Shown: piece by piece, positions 37,341 through 46,971 of the stretch
Numbering within the stretch: position 1 is the stretch's first letter
Layout: the number at the start of each line of letters is the position of its first letter
NCBI GenBank assembly: GCA_002092835.1
Contig: LVWL01000020.1
Coordinates: 124,001 to 188,000 of the forward strand
Source of the DNA: Campylobacter concisus
GTDB taxonomy: Bacteria; Campylobacterota; Campylobacteria; Campylobacterales; Campylobacteraceae
Direction: 5' to 3'
Length of the DNA: 64,000 nt
The notes under the pieces: model-generated
Seen by the model: only the letters and a program-made list of their open reading frames with translations
Told to the model about the DNA's origin: nothing
The model's database searches: none
Position numbers and translations under genes: made by a program

Positions 37341-37700
37341 TTATAAATTTTTACATTTTTCACAATAGAAATAATCACTCTTAAAAGCTTCTAACTCACT
37401 CTCAAAGACTTCTTTTAAATCAATATTGCCATCAAAAAATTCCATCGTATCGCTAAGCTCATTTTCGCTATCTTTATAGATACCATCGCTTAAATTTAGC
37501 TCTACATCTTGATCAATAGGTAGCATAAATACTTCACCACATCGATCGCAAACATAATTTATATTCCCTTTTATTTTACCTTGGCATTTTACCAAAAAAG
37601 GGTCTTTTCTTTTTAAAATTCCAATAAAAACTAAATTATCATTTCCTACTAGCTCAAAGCTTATATCTTTGTTTGCTATTTTAGAAAAAGATATAATCAA
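37341..37700 (-). CDS. DUF177 (YceD-like) protein
   Basis: Conserved protein found before rpmF in most bacteria; the family is linked to rRNA/ribosome assembly. About 119 residues with a CxxC pair in NYVCDRCGEVFMLP and a second pair CEKCKNL at the C-terminus. The start is uncertain: I prefer TTG at 37700 (IISFSKIANKDISFEL follows), because the longer TTG start at 37739 would overlap ndk by 23 bases with a low-quality N-terminus. Confidence 0.8.
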   Translation of the reverse strand: MIISFSKIANKDISFELVGNDNLVFIGILKRKDPFLVKCQGKIKGNINYVCDRCGEVFMLPIDQDVELNLSDGIYKDSENELSDTMEFFDGNIDLKEVFESELEAFKSDYFYCEKCKNL

Positions 37701-37716
37701 TTTTCTTGACCTAAAG

Positions 37717-38130
37717 TTAGCAAATTTCTCTTGAAGCAAAGAAGAAATTTATCTCATTCACAGCATTTTCTAGGCTGTCACTTCCGTGAACTGCATTTGC
37801 ATCAATACTATCGGCAAAATCAGCTCTTATAGTGCCAGGAGCTGCTTCTTTTGGGTTAGTTGCACCCATTAGCTCGCGGTTTTTAGCAACTGCATTTTCG
37901 CCCTCTAAAACCATAACTACAACTGGTCCGCTTACCATAAATTCAACTAGATCGTTGAAGAAAGGTCTATCTTTGTGAACAGCGTAAAATGCTTTTGCAT
38001 CGCATTTGCTAAGTTTGATTTTCTTTGCAGCAGCGACTCTTAAGCCATTGCTTTCAAATCTATCTATGATTTTTCCAACAACATTTTTTTTAACAGCGTC
38101 AGGCTTAATAATAGAAAGTGTTCTTTGCAT
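37717..38130 (-). CDS. ndk: Nucleoside diphosphate kinase
   Basis: Balances NTP pools by phosphate transfer. The 137 residues start [18 protein letters not shown] and carry NAVHGSDS with the catalytic His. Confidence 0.96.
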   Translation of the reverse strand: MQRTLSIIKPDAVKKNVVGKIIDRFESNGLRVAAAKKIKLSKCDAKAFYAVHKDRPFFNDLVEFMVSGPVVVMVLEGENAVAKNRELMGATNPKEAAPGTIRADFADSIDANAVHGSDSLENAVNEINFFFASREIC

Positions 38131-38201
38131 AAAATTTCCTTAAAATTTAGGTTACTTATAATGAAGTTGGCAATTATATCAAATAAAGCTTAAAAATAAA
38201 A

Positions 38202-38220
38202 TAGGCTCAATTTGAGCCTA
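38202..38220 (-). terminator. Rho-independent terminator of fdxA
   Basis: Stem TAGGCTCA/TGAGCCTA with a 3-base loop followed on the minus strand by TTTTATTTTTA. Starts about 19 bases after the fdxA stop. Confidence 0.8.
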
Positions 38221-38238
38221 AAATTTATAAATATAAAT

Positions 38239-38523
38239 TTATTGAATAACTGGAATAGAGCCATTGCGTGCATCAGCACCGATCTGATCGCGAGAAGGTT
38301 GTCCTGCTACTACTGCATCCCATACGATACAACCGTCAGTTGGACAGGCAGATGCACAGGCTGGCTCATCGTTATAGCCTACGCATTCAACACATTTATT
38401 TGAATAAACATAGTATGTGTCTGCTCCAGTTGGGTTGTCGCTATCATCAACGATAGCTGAAACTGGGCATTCATCAATACATGAACCACAGCTTATGCAT
38501 ATATCAGTTATTTTTACAGACAT
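38239..38523 (-). CDS. fdxA: Ferredoxin, 2[4Fe-4S], Alvin type
   Basis: Small electron carrier of 94 residues. The first cluster motif is CISCGSCIDECP; the second is CVECVGYNDEPACASACP, with the longer loop between Cys residues and C-terminal extension of the Allochromatium-type ferredoxins. Strong ribosome-binding site AAGGAG. In C. jejuni FdxA is linked to aerotolerance and iron response. Confidence 0.93.
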   Translation of the reverse strand: MSVKITDICISCGSCIDECPVSAIVDDSDNPTGADTYYVYSNKCVECVGYNDEPACASACPTDGCIVWDAVVAGQPSRDQIGADARNGSIPVIQ

Positions 38524-38697
38524 TTTTTCTCCTTAGGTTAAAATTTGGCGTAGAATATCAAAAAAAGCTGAAAATGATATAAATAAGCCCTTAAATTTAA
38601 CTATGATCTTAAATTTTAGAAAAACTACTTTATAAATCTTTTATCACTTTTAGACTAAATTTACAGATTAAAATTTTAAAAAGGTTGTATAAATTTA

Positions 38698-41526
38698 ATG
38701 AACGATATTATTGAAATAACTGGCGCAAGAGAACATAATTTAAAAAATATAAATCTCAAAATTCCTAAAAATAAATTAGTGGTTTTTACCGGTCTTAGCG
38801 GAAGCGGCAAGAGCACGCTAGCCTTTGATACGCTTTATGCTGAGGGACAAAGAAGATACATGGAGAGCCTTAGTAGCTACGCTAGGCAGTTTTTAGACCG
38901 TGTGGGTAAGCCTGATGTCGATAAGATCGAGGGTTTAACGCCTGCTATTGCGATCGATCAAAAGACGACTTCCAAAAACCCTCGCTCAACGGTCGGTACG
39001 ATCACTGAAATTTATGACTATCTAAGGCTTTTGTACGCAAGAGTTGGTGTTCAGCACTGCCATAAATGTGGCAAACCTATCTCGAAAATGAGTGCGAGCG
39101 ATATCATAAATGAAATTTCAAAACTCCCACTTGGCGCAAAGGTGATCATCTATGCACCGCTAGTGCGTGAGAAAAAGGGCACATGGGCGGATCTGATCGA
39201 AAATTTACGCCAAAAAGGCTTTGTGAGAGCGCAGATAGATGGCGTGGTGGTGAGGCTTGATGAGGAGATCGAGCTTGCAAAAACGAAAAAGCACACGATA
39301 AAGGTCATCGTTGATAGGATTGCCATCGATGAACAAAATCACGAACGCCTTGCTAGCGACGTGGAAAAAGCGCTAAATGAGAGCTTTGGCGAGGTCGAGA
39401 TAGAGATCGCAAATGCCGATGAGTTGGGGATTAAAGAGAGTTTTATACATTACAGCGAGCACATGGCTTGCTTCGACTGCAAAATTTCATTTACGCCGCT
39501 TGAGCCGCTAAGCTTTAGCTTTAACTCGCCAAAGGGCGCTTGCGAGCACTGCGACGGACTTGGCATAAGATATAGCCTAGATATGAGTAAGATCATAGAC
39601 GAGGAAAAATCGATAGAAAACGGCGCGATCAAGCTACTTTACGGCTACAACATGAGCTATTACTATAAATTTTTACTTGCTTTTTGCGAGCAAAATGGTA
39701 TCGATATTAAAAGGCCCTATTATGAGCTTAGCGAAGATGAAAAAAGGCTCGTTTTATACGGCAACGTCAAGGATGTTGAGTTCTTTTGGAAGCGAAATAA
39801 ACTGCTTAGAAAATTTGATGGAGTAGTTAAAATTTCACATGGGCTTTTAAAGGATTATAAGGACTTTGACGAGTACATGAGCGAGAAAATTTGCGATGCT
39901 TGTAATGGCCACAGGCTAAAGCCCCAAAGCCTAGCGGTCAAGGTCGCTGGCCTTGGACTTGGTGAAATTTTAGATATGAGCATAGAAAACTGCACCGCTT
40001 TTTTCTCAAATGAGAAAAATTTTGCCTATCTTAGCGACTACGACAAGGCGATCGCAAAGCCTATCTTAAAAGAGATCAACGAGAGGCTTTTCTTTTTGTA
40101 TGACGTGGGGCTTGGCTACTTGTCGCTCGGACGTGATGCTAGGACGATCAGTGGCGGTGAGGCGCAGCGCATCAGGATCGCGAGCCAGATAGGAAGTGGG
40201 CTAAGTGGCGTCATGTATGTGCTTGATGAGCCAAGTATCGGTCTTCACGAGCGTGATACACTAAAACTCATAAAGACGCTTAGAAATTTACAAGCCAAAG
40301 GCAACTCTGTAATCGTCGTCGAGCATGATAAAAAGACGATAGAGGAGGCTGATTTTATCGTAGATATCGGCCCTGGAGCTGGTAAATTTGGCGGTAATGT
40401 GGTCTTTGCAGGCACAGCAAAAGAGCTTTTAAGCTCAGATACTCAGACTGCACAATACATAAATAGTAAGAAAAAGATCAACTATCAAAAAAATAGAAAG
40501 GCTGAGAAGTGGCTTGAAATTTCAAATGTAAATATCAACAATATCTCAAATTTAACCGCTAAATTTCCGCTTAGAAATTTAGTTGGTATCACTGGTGTCT
40601 CAGGATCTGGCAAGAGCTCGCTAGTGCTTCAGACCTTGCTTCCAGAGGCGCAGGAGCAGCTAAATAGAGCTAAAAAAGTGAAAAAAATAGCTGGGGTAAA
40701 TTTAAACGGACTTGAGAATTTAGACAAGGTTATATACCTCGATCAAAGCCCGATCGGCCGCACTCCACGCTCAAATCCAGCGACTTATACTGGCGTGATG
40801 GACGAGATAAGAAATTTATTTGCGCAGACTAAAGAAGCTAAGCTTAGAGGCTATAAAATAGGGCGTTTTAGCTTTAACGTCAAAGGTGGGCGCTGCGAGA
40901 AGTGCCAAGGCGAGGGCGAGATCACGATCGAGATGCACTTTTTACCTGATATAAATGTGGTTTGTGATGTTTGTAACGGCGCTAGATACAACGCTCAGAC
41001 CTTGGAAATTTTATATAAAGGCAAAAACATCGCCGAAGTGCTAAATATGAGCATAGATGAGGCGGTTGAGTTTTTCAAGGCTGTGCCAAAGATCGCTTCA
41101 AAGCTCACCACGCTGCAAGACGTAGGGCTTGGCTACATCACACTTGGGCAAAATGCAGTCACACTTAGTGGCGGTGAGGCGCAACGTGTGAAGCTAGCAA
41201 AAGAGCTTAGTAGAAGCGATACTGGAAATACGCTTTATATCCTTGATGAGCCAACGACGGGGCTTCATTTTGCCGATGTCGATAGGCTTGTAAAGGTGCT
41301 AAATCACTTAGTTGATCTTGGAAATTCGGTCTTTGTAATCGAGCATAATATGGATGTGATCAAAAACTGCGACTATATCGTAGATATGGGGCCAGAAGGC
41401 GGCGCAAAAGGCGGTAAAGTGATAGCGTGCGGCAGTGTAAAAGAGGTGGCTAAAAACTATAAAAAAACTGGTAGCTACACTGGAGAATTTCTAGCGCAAG
41501 AGCTTGAGGAAATGAAGAAAAGGTAG
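38698..41526 (+). CDS. uvrA: UvrABC excision nuclease subunit A
   Basis: Damage-recognition ATPase of nucleotide excision repair, 942 residues with two ABC modules. First Walker A GLSGSGKST (about 31-39), zinc finger CHKCG...CFDC and CEHCDG, signature ISGGEAQRIRIA; second Walker A GVSGSGKSS, zinc motif CEKCQGEGE...CDVCNG and signature LSGGEAQRVKLA. Monocistronic; convergent with the LOS ligase gene. Confidence 0.97.
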   Translation: MNDIIEITGAREHNLKNINLKIPKNKLVVFTGLSGSGKSTLAFDTLYAEGQRRYMESLSSYARQFLDRVGKPDVDKIEGLTPAIAIDQKTTSKNPRSTVGTITEIYDYLRLLYARVGVQHCHKCGKPISKMSASDIINEISKLPLGAKVIIYAPLVREKKGTWADLIENLRQKGFVRAQIDGVVVRLDEEIELAKTKKHTIKVIVDRIAIDEQNHERLASDVEKALNESFGEVEIEIANADELGIKESFIHYSEHMACFDCKISFTPLEPLSFSFNSPKGACEHCDGLGIRYSLDMSKIIDEEKSIENGAIKLLYGYNMSYYYKFLLAFCEQNGIDIKRPYYELSEDEKRLVLYGNVKDVEFFWKRNKLLRKFDGVVKISHGLLKDYKDFDEYMSEKICDACNGHRLKPQSLAVKVAGLGLGEILDMSIENCTAFFSNEKNFAYLSDYDKAIAKPILKEINERLFFLYDVGLGYLSLGRDARTISGGEAQRIRIASQIGSGLSGVMYVLDEPSIGLHERDTLKLIKTLRNLQAKGNSVIVVEHDKKTIEEADFIVDIGPGAGKFGGNVVFAGTAKELLSSDTQTAQYINSKKKINYQKNRKAEKWLEISNVNINNISNLTAKFPLRNLVGITGVSGSGKSSLVLQTLLPEAQEQLNRAKKVKKIAGVNLNGLENLDKVIYLDQSPIGRTPRSNPATYTGVMDEIRNLFAQTKEAKLRGYKIGRFSFNVKGGRCEKCQGEGEITIEMHFLPDINVVCDVCNGARYNAQTLEILYKGKNIAEVLNMSIDEAVEFFKAVPKIASKLTTLQDVGLGYITLGQNAVTLSGGEAQRVKLAKELSRSDTGNTLYILDEPTTGLHFADVDRLVKVLNHLVDLGNSVFVIEHNMDVIKNCDYIVDMGPEGGAKGGKVIACGSVKEVAKNYKKTGSYTGEFLAQELEEMKKR

Positions 41527-41534
41527 AAATTTAG

Positions 41535-41570
41535 CTCAATCGTTTCTTTGTAAAATTTGAAACGGTTGAG
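41535..41570. terminator. Bidirectional hairpin between uvrA and the ligase gene
   Basis: 12-bp inverted repeat CTCAATCGTTTC/GAAACGGTTGAG (one G-T wobble) with a 12-base T/A-rich loop between convergent genes. Confidence 0.6.
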
Positions 41571-41583
41571 GCGTATTGGAGCA

Positions 41584-42756
41584 TTAGCTAATTTTTAAGG
41601 TCGATTTTTCATCTATCGCACTTAAAGCTAGAGCCCAAAATAGTAGCATTAAAAGTGCATTTTCATGGTGAAATGTTGTATTTGCAAGTGAGATTATATT
41701 ATTAGCCATAAGCATTAAAAGTGCAAGAAAAACTATGCTATTTTGTCTAAAATTTTTAATGAATTTTATAAAGAGTGATAGTTGAAATACCAAATATGCA
41801 AGCAAGGCAACGATGCCCTTTTCTGTTAAAAATGTTAAAAAGGTATTGTGTGCGTGACTAACATGAACTTCAACATTACCTGGAAAATATTTTGTTATAT
41901 CAATGATCTTAAACTCACCAGAACCTATCCCAAATAAAGGGTGTTCTAACCACGTATAAAATGCGCTAGCAAAGATCGGATATCTAGTCTCTGATCCAGT
42001 AACCCCTTTTGTTAGTTGACTATACAATCTTTCATCTTGAGCGATATTTGTTGATATGTATATATAAGAAATAGCTATTACACTAAATAAAATTATTAAG
42101 CCTAATAAAAATTTTATTTTTATCTGTTTATTTAAAATTTCAAAAAGCAAGTAAGTAAAAATAATGATTGGCAAAAGATACATTGCAGCTCTTGAGCCAG
42201 CTATCATTATACCAAGGACGCAAATTCCGGCAACACTTATGCCTATGTACTTTTCAAAAATTTCTTTGCTATTTATCGAAACTAATGCTACACAAAAAAC
42301 TAGCAGCATAAAAATAGCGCTATGATTTACGTGTCCTATTGATTTAAGCTCAAAAAGTGCTAAAGGATCATTTGAAGTGAATTTTTCCACACAAGCAGGG
42401 ATAAATGCAGCAATCAAACCAGCAAATAAGGCAAAAAATAAAATTTTAAAATTTATTTTTTCTATGCCAACACTTCTGGCTACAAAGAAAAATAGCATAC
42501 ACCTTAGCGGATCAAGCGCTCTTGATGCAGAAACTCCATTTACAAGGCAACTTATAAAAGTAGCCAAAACAAAGATAAAAAGCGAGATATTTATGAGATC
42601 AAATTTAAATTGCCTTTTTTCTTTGACACAAATATAAATTCCAGCCAAGACGAAAAGTGTAAGTGAAATTTGCTTTAAGCCCTCAGTTACTGGTAGTGTA
42701 AATAAGACAATAACTAAAAAAAGATTGTAGAGCTTAGACACGATGTCGTTTTTCAT
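41584..42756 (-). CDS. O-antigen ligase / WaaL-like LOS ligase
   Basis: Polytopic inner-membrane protein, 390 residues and about ten to twelve membrane helices. A large periplasmic loop near the C-terminus contains EVHVSHAHNTFLTFLTEKG, the His-bearing pattern of the Wzy/WaaL ligase family. It lies at one end of the LOS locus, so transfer of a glycan to lipid A-core is the likely role; polymerase function cannot be excluded. Confidence 0.78.
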   Translation of the reverse strand: MKNDIVSKLYNLFLVIVLFTLPVTEGLKQISLTLFVLAGIYICVKEKRQFKFDLINISLFIFVLATFISCLVNGVSASRALDPLRCMLFFFVARSVGIEKINFKILFFALFAGLIAAFIPACVEKFTSNDPLALFELKSIGHVNHSAIFMLLVFCVALVSINSKEIFEKYIGISVAGICVLGIMIAGSRAAMYLLPIIIFTYLLFEILNKQIKIKFLLGLIILFSVIAISYIYISTNIAQDERLYSQLTKGVTGSETRYPIFASAFYTWLEHPLFGIGSGEFKIIDITKYFPGNVEVHVSHAHNTFLTFLTEKGIVALLAYLVFQLSLFIKFIKNFRQNSIVFLALLMLMANNIISLANTTFHHENALLMLLFWALALSAIDEKSTLKIS

Positions 42757-42811
42757 GCAGATCCTTTAAATTTTAAGTGGACATTTTATCATTGCTGAAC
42801 TAAAAATAATA

Positions 42812-42817
42812 TACAAT
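42812..42817 (+). promoter_or_regulatory. -10 box candidate of the plus-strand LOS genes
   Basis: AATATACAATTAAAC, about 25 bases before the GTG start at 42843 with AAAGGAAG between. Divergent from the ligase gene. Confidence 0.4.
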
Positions 42818-42842
42818 TAAACAAAAATTAAAAGGAAGTATC

Positions 42843-43870
42843 GTGCCTGATGTGAAAATAAGCTTTGTAGTGCCTGTTTTTAACAAAAAAGAGCACATTA
42901 GGGATTGTTTAAATTCGCTTATATCTCAAGACATGGATGATATTGAGATTATAGTTATTAATGATGGAAGTACTGACAATACGCTAGAAATATTAGAAGA
43001 ATATAAAGATAAAATAATATTAAAAACAAAGAGCAATGCTGGTGTTAGTGCTGCCAGAAATGACGGTATATTGCTAGCTAGTGGCAAATATGCTATCTGT
43101 ATAGATGCTGATGACTATGTGGAAAAGGATTATGCTTCATGTGTTTATGATATCGCAAAAAAATTTGATGCCGACATAGTGATAACAGATATGTGTAAGG
43201 TCTATAGTCATAAAAAACTCATTCTAAAGGATTTTGAGACAAAAGAGGATGGCGCAATCGATAAAAATGAGTATCTAAAAAGGCTTTTAGCCTCAAGGCA
43301 CAACAAAGTCTTGCATAATGCGGCAAACAAGGCGATTAGGACTAAAATTTTAAAAGAAAATTTATTTCCAGTTGGGATCACGCAAGCTGAAGATTTTCAC
43401 ACTGTAGTAAGGAATGTTATCGCTTCAAAAACTCTTGTAAAGCTAAATAAGGCTTTTTATTGCTATAAGATAGGAGACAACAACACTGCTGGCTTTGAAA
43501 AGCTAAAAGCTGTGATGGATCATAAATTTGTTTATGATGACATAATCTCAATTTTAAAAAACAAAAATTTAGCACTTGAAATGGTGCCTGATCTTGAACT
43601 AAGAAAGATAAAAAGCGTCTATATGCCAGCTATTTCGGCGAGACCAAATCTAAAAAATAGTAGCTATGTAAAGGCACTTGATCTTTTTTATGAGGATATT
43701 GACGGCATCATAAATTCAGCTGGTTTTTCAAAACTTAGATAAAACAGAGAATTTTGTTTAAAGTGCTAAAAAATGTAAAATCATACGAAAATGTATCAAA
43801 AATTTTAAAAATCTTTAATACAATAAATGGCTTTTTGTCAAATAAAAAAATGAAAGAATTTAAAGAGTAG
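42843..43870 (+). pseudogene. GT2 family glycosyltransferase, C-terminus frameshifted
   Basis: GT-A fold glycosyltransferase of the LOS locus. Start GTG 42843 (AAGGAAG upstream). Motifs: FVVPVFNKKEHIRDCL, VINDGSTDNT, SNAGVSAARNDG and the metal-binding CIDADDY. As read it ends SAGFSKLR-stop at 43742 (299 residues). The next frame is protein-like, QRILFKVLKNVKSYENVSKI, then LKIFNTINGFLSNKKMKEFKE, with stop at 43870, three bases before the next gene. One A added at 43736-43739 (AGATA to AGAATA) joins them into about 342 residues. The catalytic domain is intact, so the short form may still work. Acceptor unknown. Confidence 0.75.
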
Positions 43871-43873
43871 AAG

Positions 43874-44923
43874 ATGATAAATATACTTGAGCTTGAAAGC
43901 TCTCTTGGATTTGGCGGACAGGAACACCGTACACAGCGTGTGATAAATGGACTAGATAAGAGCAAATTTAAGGTTTTTTATGGGCTAAATCCTGGCTCAA
44001 AAAGCTTTGAGAAGCAAATAGAGTGTGAATTCGTTGAGCTTAATCTCAAAAAGTCTTTTAATCTCTTTGAAATTTTAAAAATTTGTAAATTTGTAAAGCA
44101 AAATAATATAAAAATTATCTCAACTCACTCAGGTAAAGATGGCATAATAGGCGCTATAGTGGGCAAAATTTGTGGCGTTAGTGTGGTTCGCACTAGGCAT
44201 TTGCAGCTGCCTATAACATCGCCTTTGCCTTATAATCTAAGCACAAAAGTAGTAGGCGTGTGTGACTCAGTTTGCGCTGATCTTATCAAAAGGGGCGTCA
44301 AAAAAGAGAAGGTACTAAAAATTTACACTGGGATTGATACGCAAAAATACACACCAGAATTTAAGATAAACATGAAAAAAGAATTTGGCCTAAGTGACAA
44401 TGTGGTAGGCGTTTGTATTGTTGCAGTGCTAAGAGCCGCTAAAAATCATAAGCTCTTAATCGATGCATTTAGTGAACTAAATTTAGAAAATTCAGCTCTT
44501 TTTATCGTAGGTGACGGTCCTCAAAATGAGAACCTAAAAGAGTATATAAAAGATAAAAAAAATATCTTTATGCTTGGCAACAGAACCGATGTGAGCGACT
44601 TTTTAGGCTCGCTTGATATCTGTGTGCTGCCTTCTGATATGGAGGCGATCGGCGGGGCGCTGCTTGAGGCGTCTTCGTGTAAGCTAGCTACCATCGGAAG
44701 CGACGTGGGCGGACTTGGTGAGGCTGTGAGTGATAGAAAGAGTGGATTTTTATTTCAAAATGGTGATAAAGAGGGGCTAAAAAAGGTACTAGAAAGGCTC
44801 ATTTTGGATGAAAATTTAAGAAAACAGATGGGTGAGTTTGGCAGAGAGTATGTAAAAGAGGTTTTTAGTATCGAAAAAATGATAGAAAACACTCAAAATT
44901 TATATATGGAACTTGCAAAATGA
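43874..44923 (+). CDS. GT4 family glycosyltransferase
   Basis: GT-B glycosyltransferase, 349 residues: N-terminal FGGQEHRTQRVINGL and a C-terminal donor domain with LRAAKNHKLLIDAF, VGDGPQNENLK and the E-x7-E-type motif PSDMEAIGGALLEASSCKL. It overlaps the deacetylase gene by four bases. A paralogous GT4-deacetylase pair lies inverted at 46971-48838. Sugar and acceptor unknown. Confidence 0.87.
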   Translation: MINILELESSLGFGGQEHRTQRVINGLDKSKFKVFYGLNPGSKSFEKQIECEFVELNLKKSFNLFEILKICKFVKQNNIKIISTHSGKDGIIGAIVGKICGVSVVRTRHLQLPITSPLPYNLSTKVVGVCDSVCADLIKRGVKKEKVLKIYTGIDTQKYTPEFKINMKKEFGLSDNVVGVCIVAVLRAAKNHKLLIDAFSELNLENSALFIVGDGPQNENLKEYIKDKKNIFMLGNRTDVSDFLGSLDICVLPSDMEAIGGALLEASSCKLATIGSDVGGLGEAVSDRKSGFLFQNGDKEGLKKVLERLILDENLRKQMGEFGREYVKEVFSIEKMIENTQNLYMELAK

Positions 44924-45678
44924 GTGTAACAGTTTTAATGTATCATCATGTGCTTAAAAAAAGTGGGTTTATTGCAAGTAGCGTAGATGAGTTTAGAGAT
45001 CAGATGAAATTTTTGGCTCAAAATGGCTACAAATCGCTAAGTTCGGCTGAGTTTGTAGCATATAAAAAAGGTGAGCTTAGTGTGCCTAAAAAGAGTGTCT
45101 TTATCACATTTGATGATGGCTGGAAGGATAATTTTTTCTACGCATATCCTATTATCAAGGAATTTAATCTTAAAGCGACTATTTTTCTAGTTGCTGGCTG
45201 GATAGAGCAGGCGAGTAGAAAAAGTGGCGAGTTTATAGAGTTAGATCATAACGAATACAAAAATGCTGCACCAACTAGACCTGAAGATGTCTTTTTAAAC
45301 TACGAGGAAATAGCAAAGATGAAAGAGTGCTTCGACTTTCACTCGCATACTTACACGCATTTCGATGATTATTTTGGTATTTGTGAAATGAAAGAAAATT
45401 TTACAAAATGTAAAGAATTTATGTATAAAAATTTTGGCTTTGATGACAAGCTACTTTGCTGGCCAAGAGGTAAATTTAATGATGAGCTAAAAAATGTGGC
45501 AAAAAGCGTTGGCTATGAGGTTTTTTTTACAACAAAGCGTGGGATAAATAAACCTGATGGTGTGCTTGATGACATAAGGCGCATAGCTGTAAAAAAAGAT
45601 GCAAGCTGGCTAAAAAAGACACTATTTATCTATCAAAATGACCTTTTAGGCTCACTATATTCAACACTAAAATCTTAA
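44920..45678 (+). CDS. Polysaccharide deacetylase family protein
   Basis: NodB-homology (CE4) protein, 252 residues. Motif 1 is FITFDDGWKDNF (the DD pair), motif 2 is FDFHSHTYTHFDD (H-x3-H metal site), motif 3 around LLCWPRGKFND. No signal peptide, so it probably deacetylates a lipid-linked or nucleotide-linked sugar in the cytoplasm. Ends LFIYQNDLLGSLYSTLKS, similar to the end of its paralogue at 46971-47768. Confidence 0.85.
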   Translation: MSVTVLMYHHVLKKSGFIASSVDEFRDQMKFLAQNGYKSLSSAEFVAYKKGELSVPKKSVFITFDDGWKDNFFYAYPIIKEFNLKATIFLVAGWIEQASRKSGEFIELDHNEYKNAAPTRPEDVFLNYEEIAKMKECFDFHSHTYTHFDDYFGICEMKENFTKCKEFMYKNFGFDDKLLCWPRGKFNDELKNVAKSVGYEVFFTTKRGINKPDGVLDDIRRIAVKKDASWLKKTLFIYQNDLLGSLYSTLKS

Positions 45679-45686
45679 GAGAAATT

Positions 45687-46472
45687 TTACTTTGTAAAAA
45701 TTCTCTCATTTTTAGCTATATGTTTTTCATAAAATCTTGAAATTTTGTATGAGAAATTTTTATTACATCTTTTAAAAAGAGAACTTATCCTATCTTTTTG
45801 CTTTCTTTGGATTTCTAAGCTAGAGCTATTTAGCTCCTCTGGATGAGAAAAGATGTTGCTAAAGTACATTTTTAGATCAGTGTTTTTTAGGATCGCTTCC
45901 CATTTATCGGCTCCGTAAAGGCCATCTTTGTAAAAATCAAGCAGAGCTTTTGCACTCTTTCTTGTTAGAATGTAAGCAGCCGTTCTATATATACTAGCGT
46001 ATGAGTATGGTGAGATAAGATATAAATTTTCTTTTATTTTTTTGCCAAAAGCACGAAATCTACTATTTAATCCATCTTGCACACCGCATATCAAAATGCT
46101 ATCACTACTTATATCTTTGCATAGCAAAAAGGCCTCATTTATTAATTCGTCATTTCCAATAACATCATCCTCTAATATTAAAGTAAATTCCGCGTCGCCT
46201 TGTAAAAAATCCTCATAGGCTTTTATATGTGACATTGTGCAGGCTAGCTCACCCGGAGTTGCTACTAATGGTGGTATTTTAAATTTATACTTTTCATCGC
46301 ATGATTTTAGTAGGCAATCTATCATGGCGCTGTAATACTCATTGATGCTAAAATTTTTAGCATCAACTGCATCTATTATTTTAAATTCATCATATCTGTT
46401 AAATTGTCTTTGTAAATTTTGCCTTCGCTCTTCATCTCTTTTTAATGATATTATATAGATAGGATTATTCAT
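45687..46472 (-). CDS. GT25 family LOS glycosyltransferase
   Basis: Family 25 transferase (LgtB/Lex2B type), 261 residues. Start at ATG 46472 (MNNPIYIISLKRDEERRQNL) with GGAGC upstream. Carries LVATPGELACTMSHIKAYEDFL and TLILEDDVIGND, the two family signatures; EDDV is the DxD-like metal site. Members add galactose in many LOS structures. It overlaps the kinase-like gene by eight bases and ends the minus-strand LOS operon, nine bases from convergent 45678. Confidence 0.85.
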   Translation of the reverse strand: MNNPIYIISLKRDEERRQNLQRQFNRYDEFKIIDAVDAKNFSINEYYSAMIDCLLKSCDEKYKFKIPPLVATPGELACTMSHIKAYEDFLQGDAEFTLILEDDVIGNDELINEAFLLCKDISSDSILICGVQDGLNSRFRAFGKKIKENLYLISPYSYASIYRTAAYILTRKSAKALLDFYKDGLYGADKWEAILKNTDLKMYFSNIFSHPEELNSSSLEIQRKQKDRISSLFKRCNKNFSYKISRFYEKHIAKNERIFTK

Positions 46473-46971
46473 TTTTTGCTCCAACTTTTAAGTCAAATTC
46501 TAACTTGACTTTATATGTAAGGTCTGCTAGATCAAGCTCTTTTTTGTTTATATGCTTTTGTGTGTTGATTAAATCGTTACTAGAATTTCTTTTATAAATT
46601 CCAGCGATTCGAGCTTCTTCATCAGCGTTTAAAATACAAAGTATATCGCATTTACTTATACGTAAAAGTGGATTTGCGCTTACGTATATTACGACTTTTA
46701 CAAACGGCGTGATAAATTTAAAGAATGGCTTTAGCTCATCTTGATGATCGCTTTTGATTTTTATCTTTGGACGAGCTATAAATAAATTTAGACTCATTAC
46801 ATCATCATCGATTACGGCGATTTGGTAAGGTTTAAAGTTTTTAAATCCATTTTTTCTAATTTGCTTTGCAAGTGTGCTTTTGCCACTGCCGTGAAGCCCA
46901 GTAAGAGCGATTAAGACTTGTTTTTTATCTTTTAAGATTTCTTTACAAGCCTCGTTTAATGCTTCAAGCAT
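46465..46971 (-). CDS. Small P-loop kinase-like protein in LOS locus
   Basis: A 168-residue nucleotide-binding protein with Walker A GLHGSGKSTLAK (about residues 24-35) and a short nucleoside/APS-kinase-like core. VIDDDVMSL may be the substrate-binding or Walker B region. No further domain. It overlaps the deacetylase gene by one base and GT25 by eight. It could phosphorylate a sugar or act on phosphoethanolamine-type decoration; this is a guess from context. Confidence 0.65.
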   Translation of the reverse strand: MLEALNEACKEILKDKKQVLIALTGLHGSGKSTLAKQIRKNGFKNFKPYQIAVIDDDVMSLNLFIARPKIKIKSDHQDELKPFFKFITPFVKVVIYVSANPLLRISKCDILCILNADEEARIAGIYKRNSSNDLINTQKHINKKELDLADLTYKVKLEFDLKVGAKNE

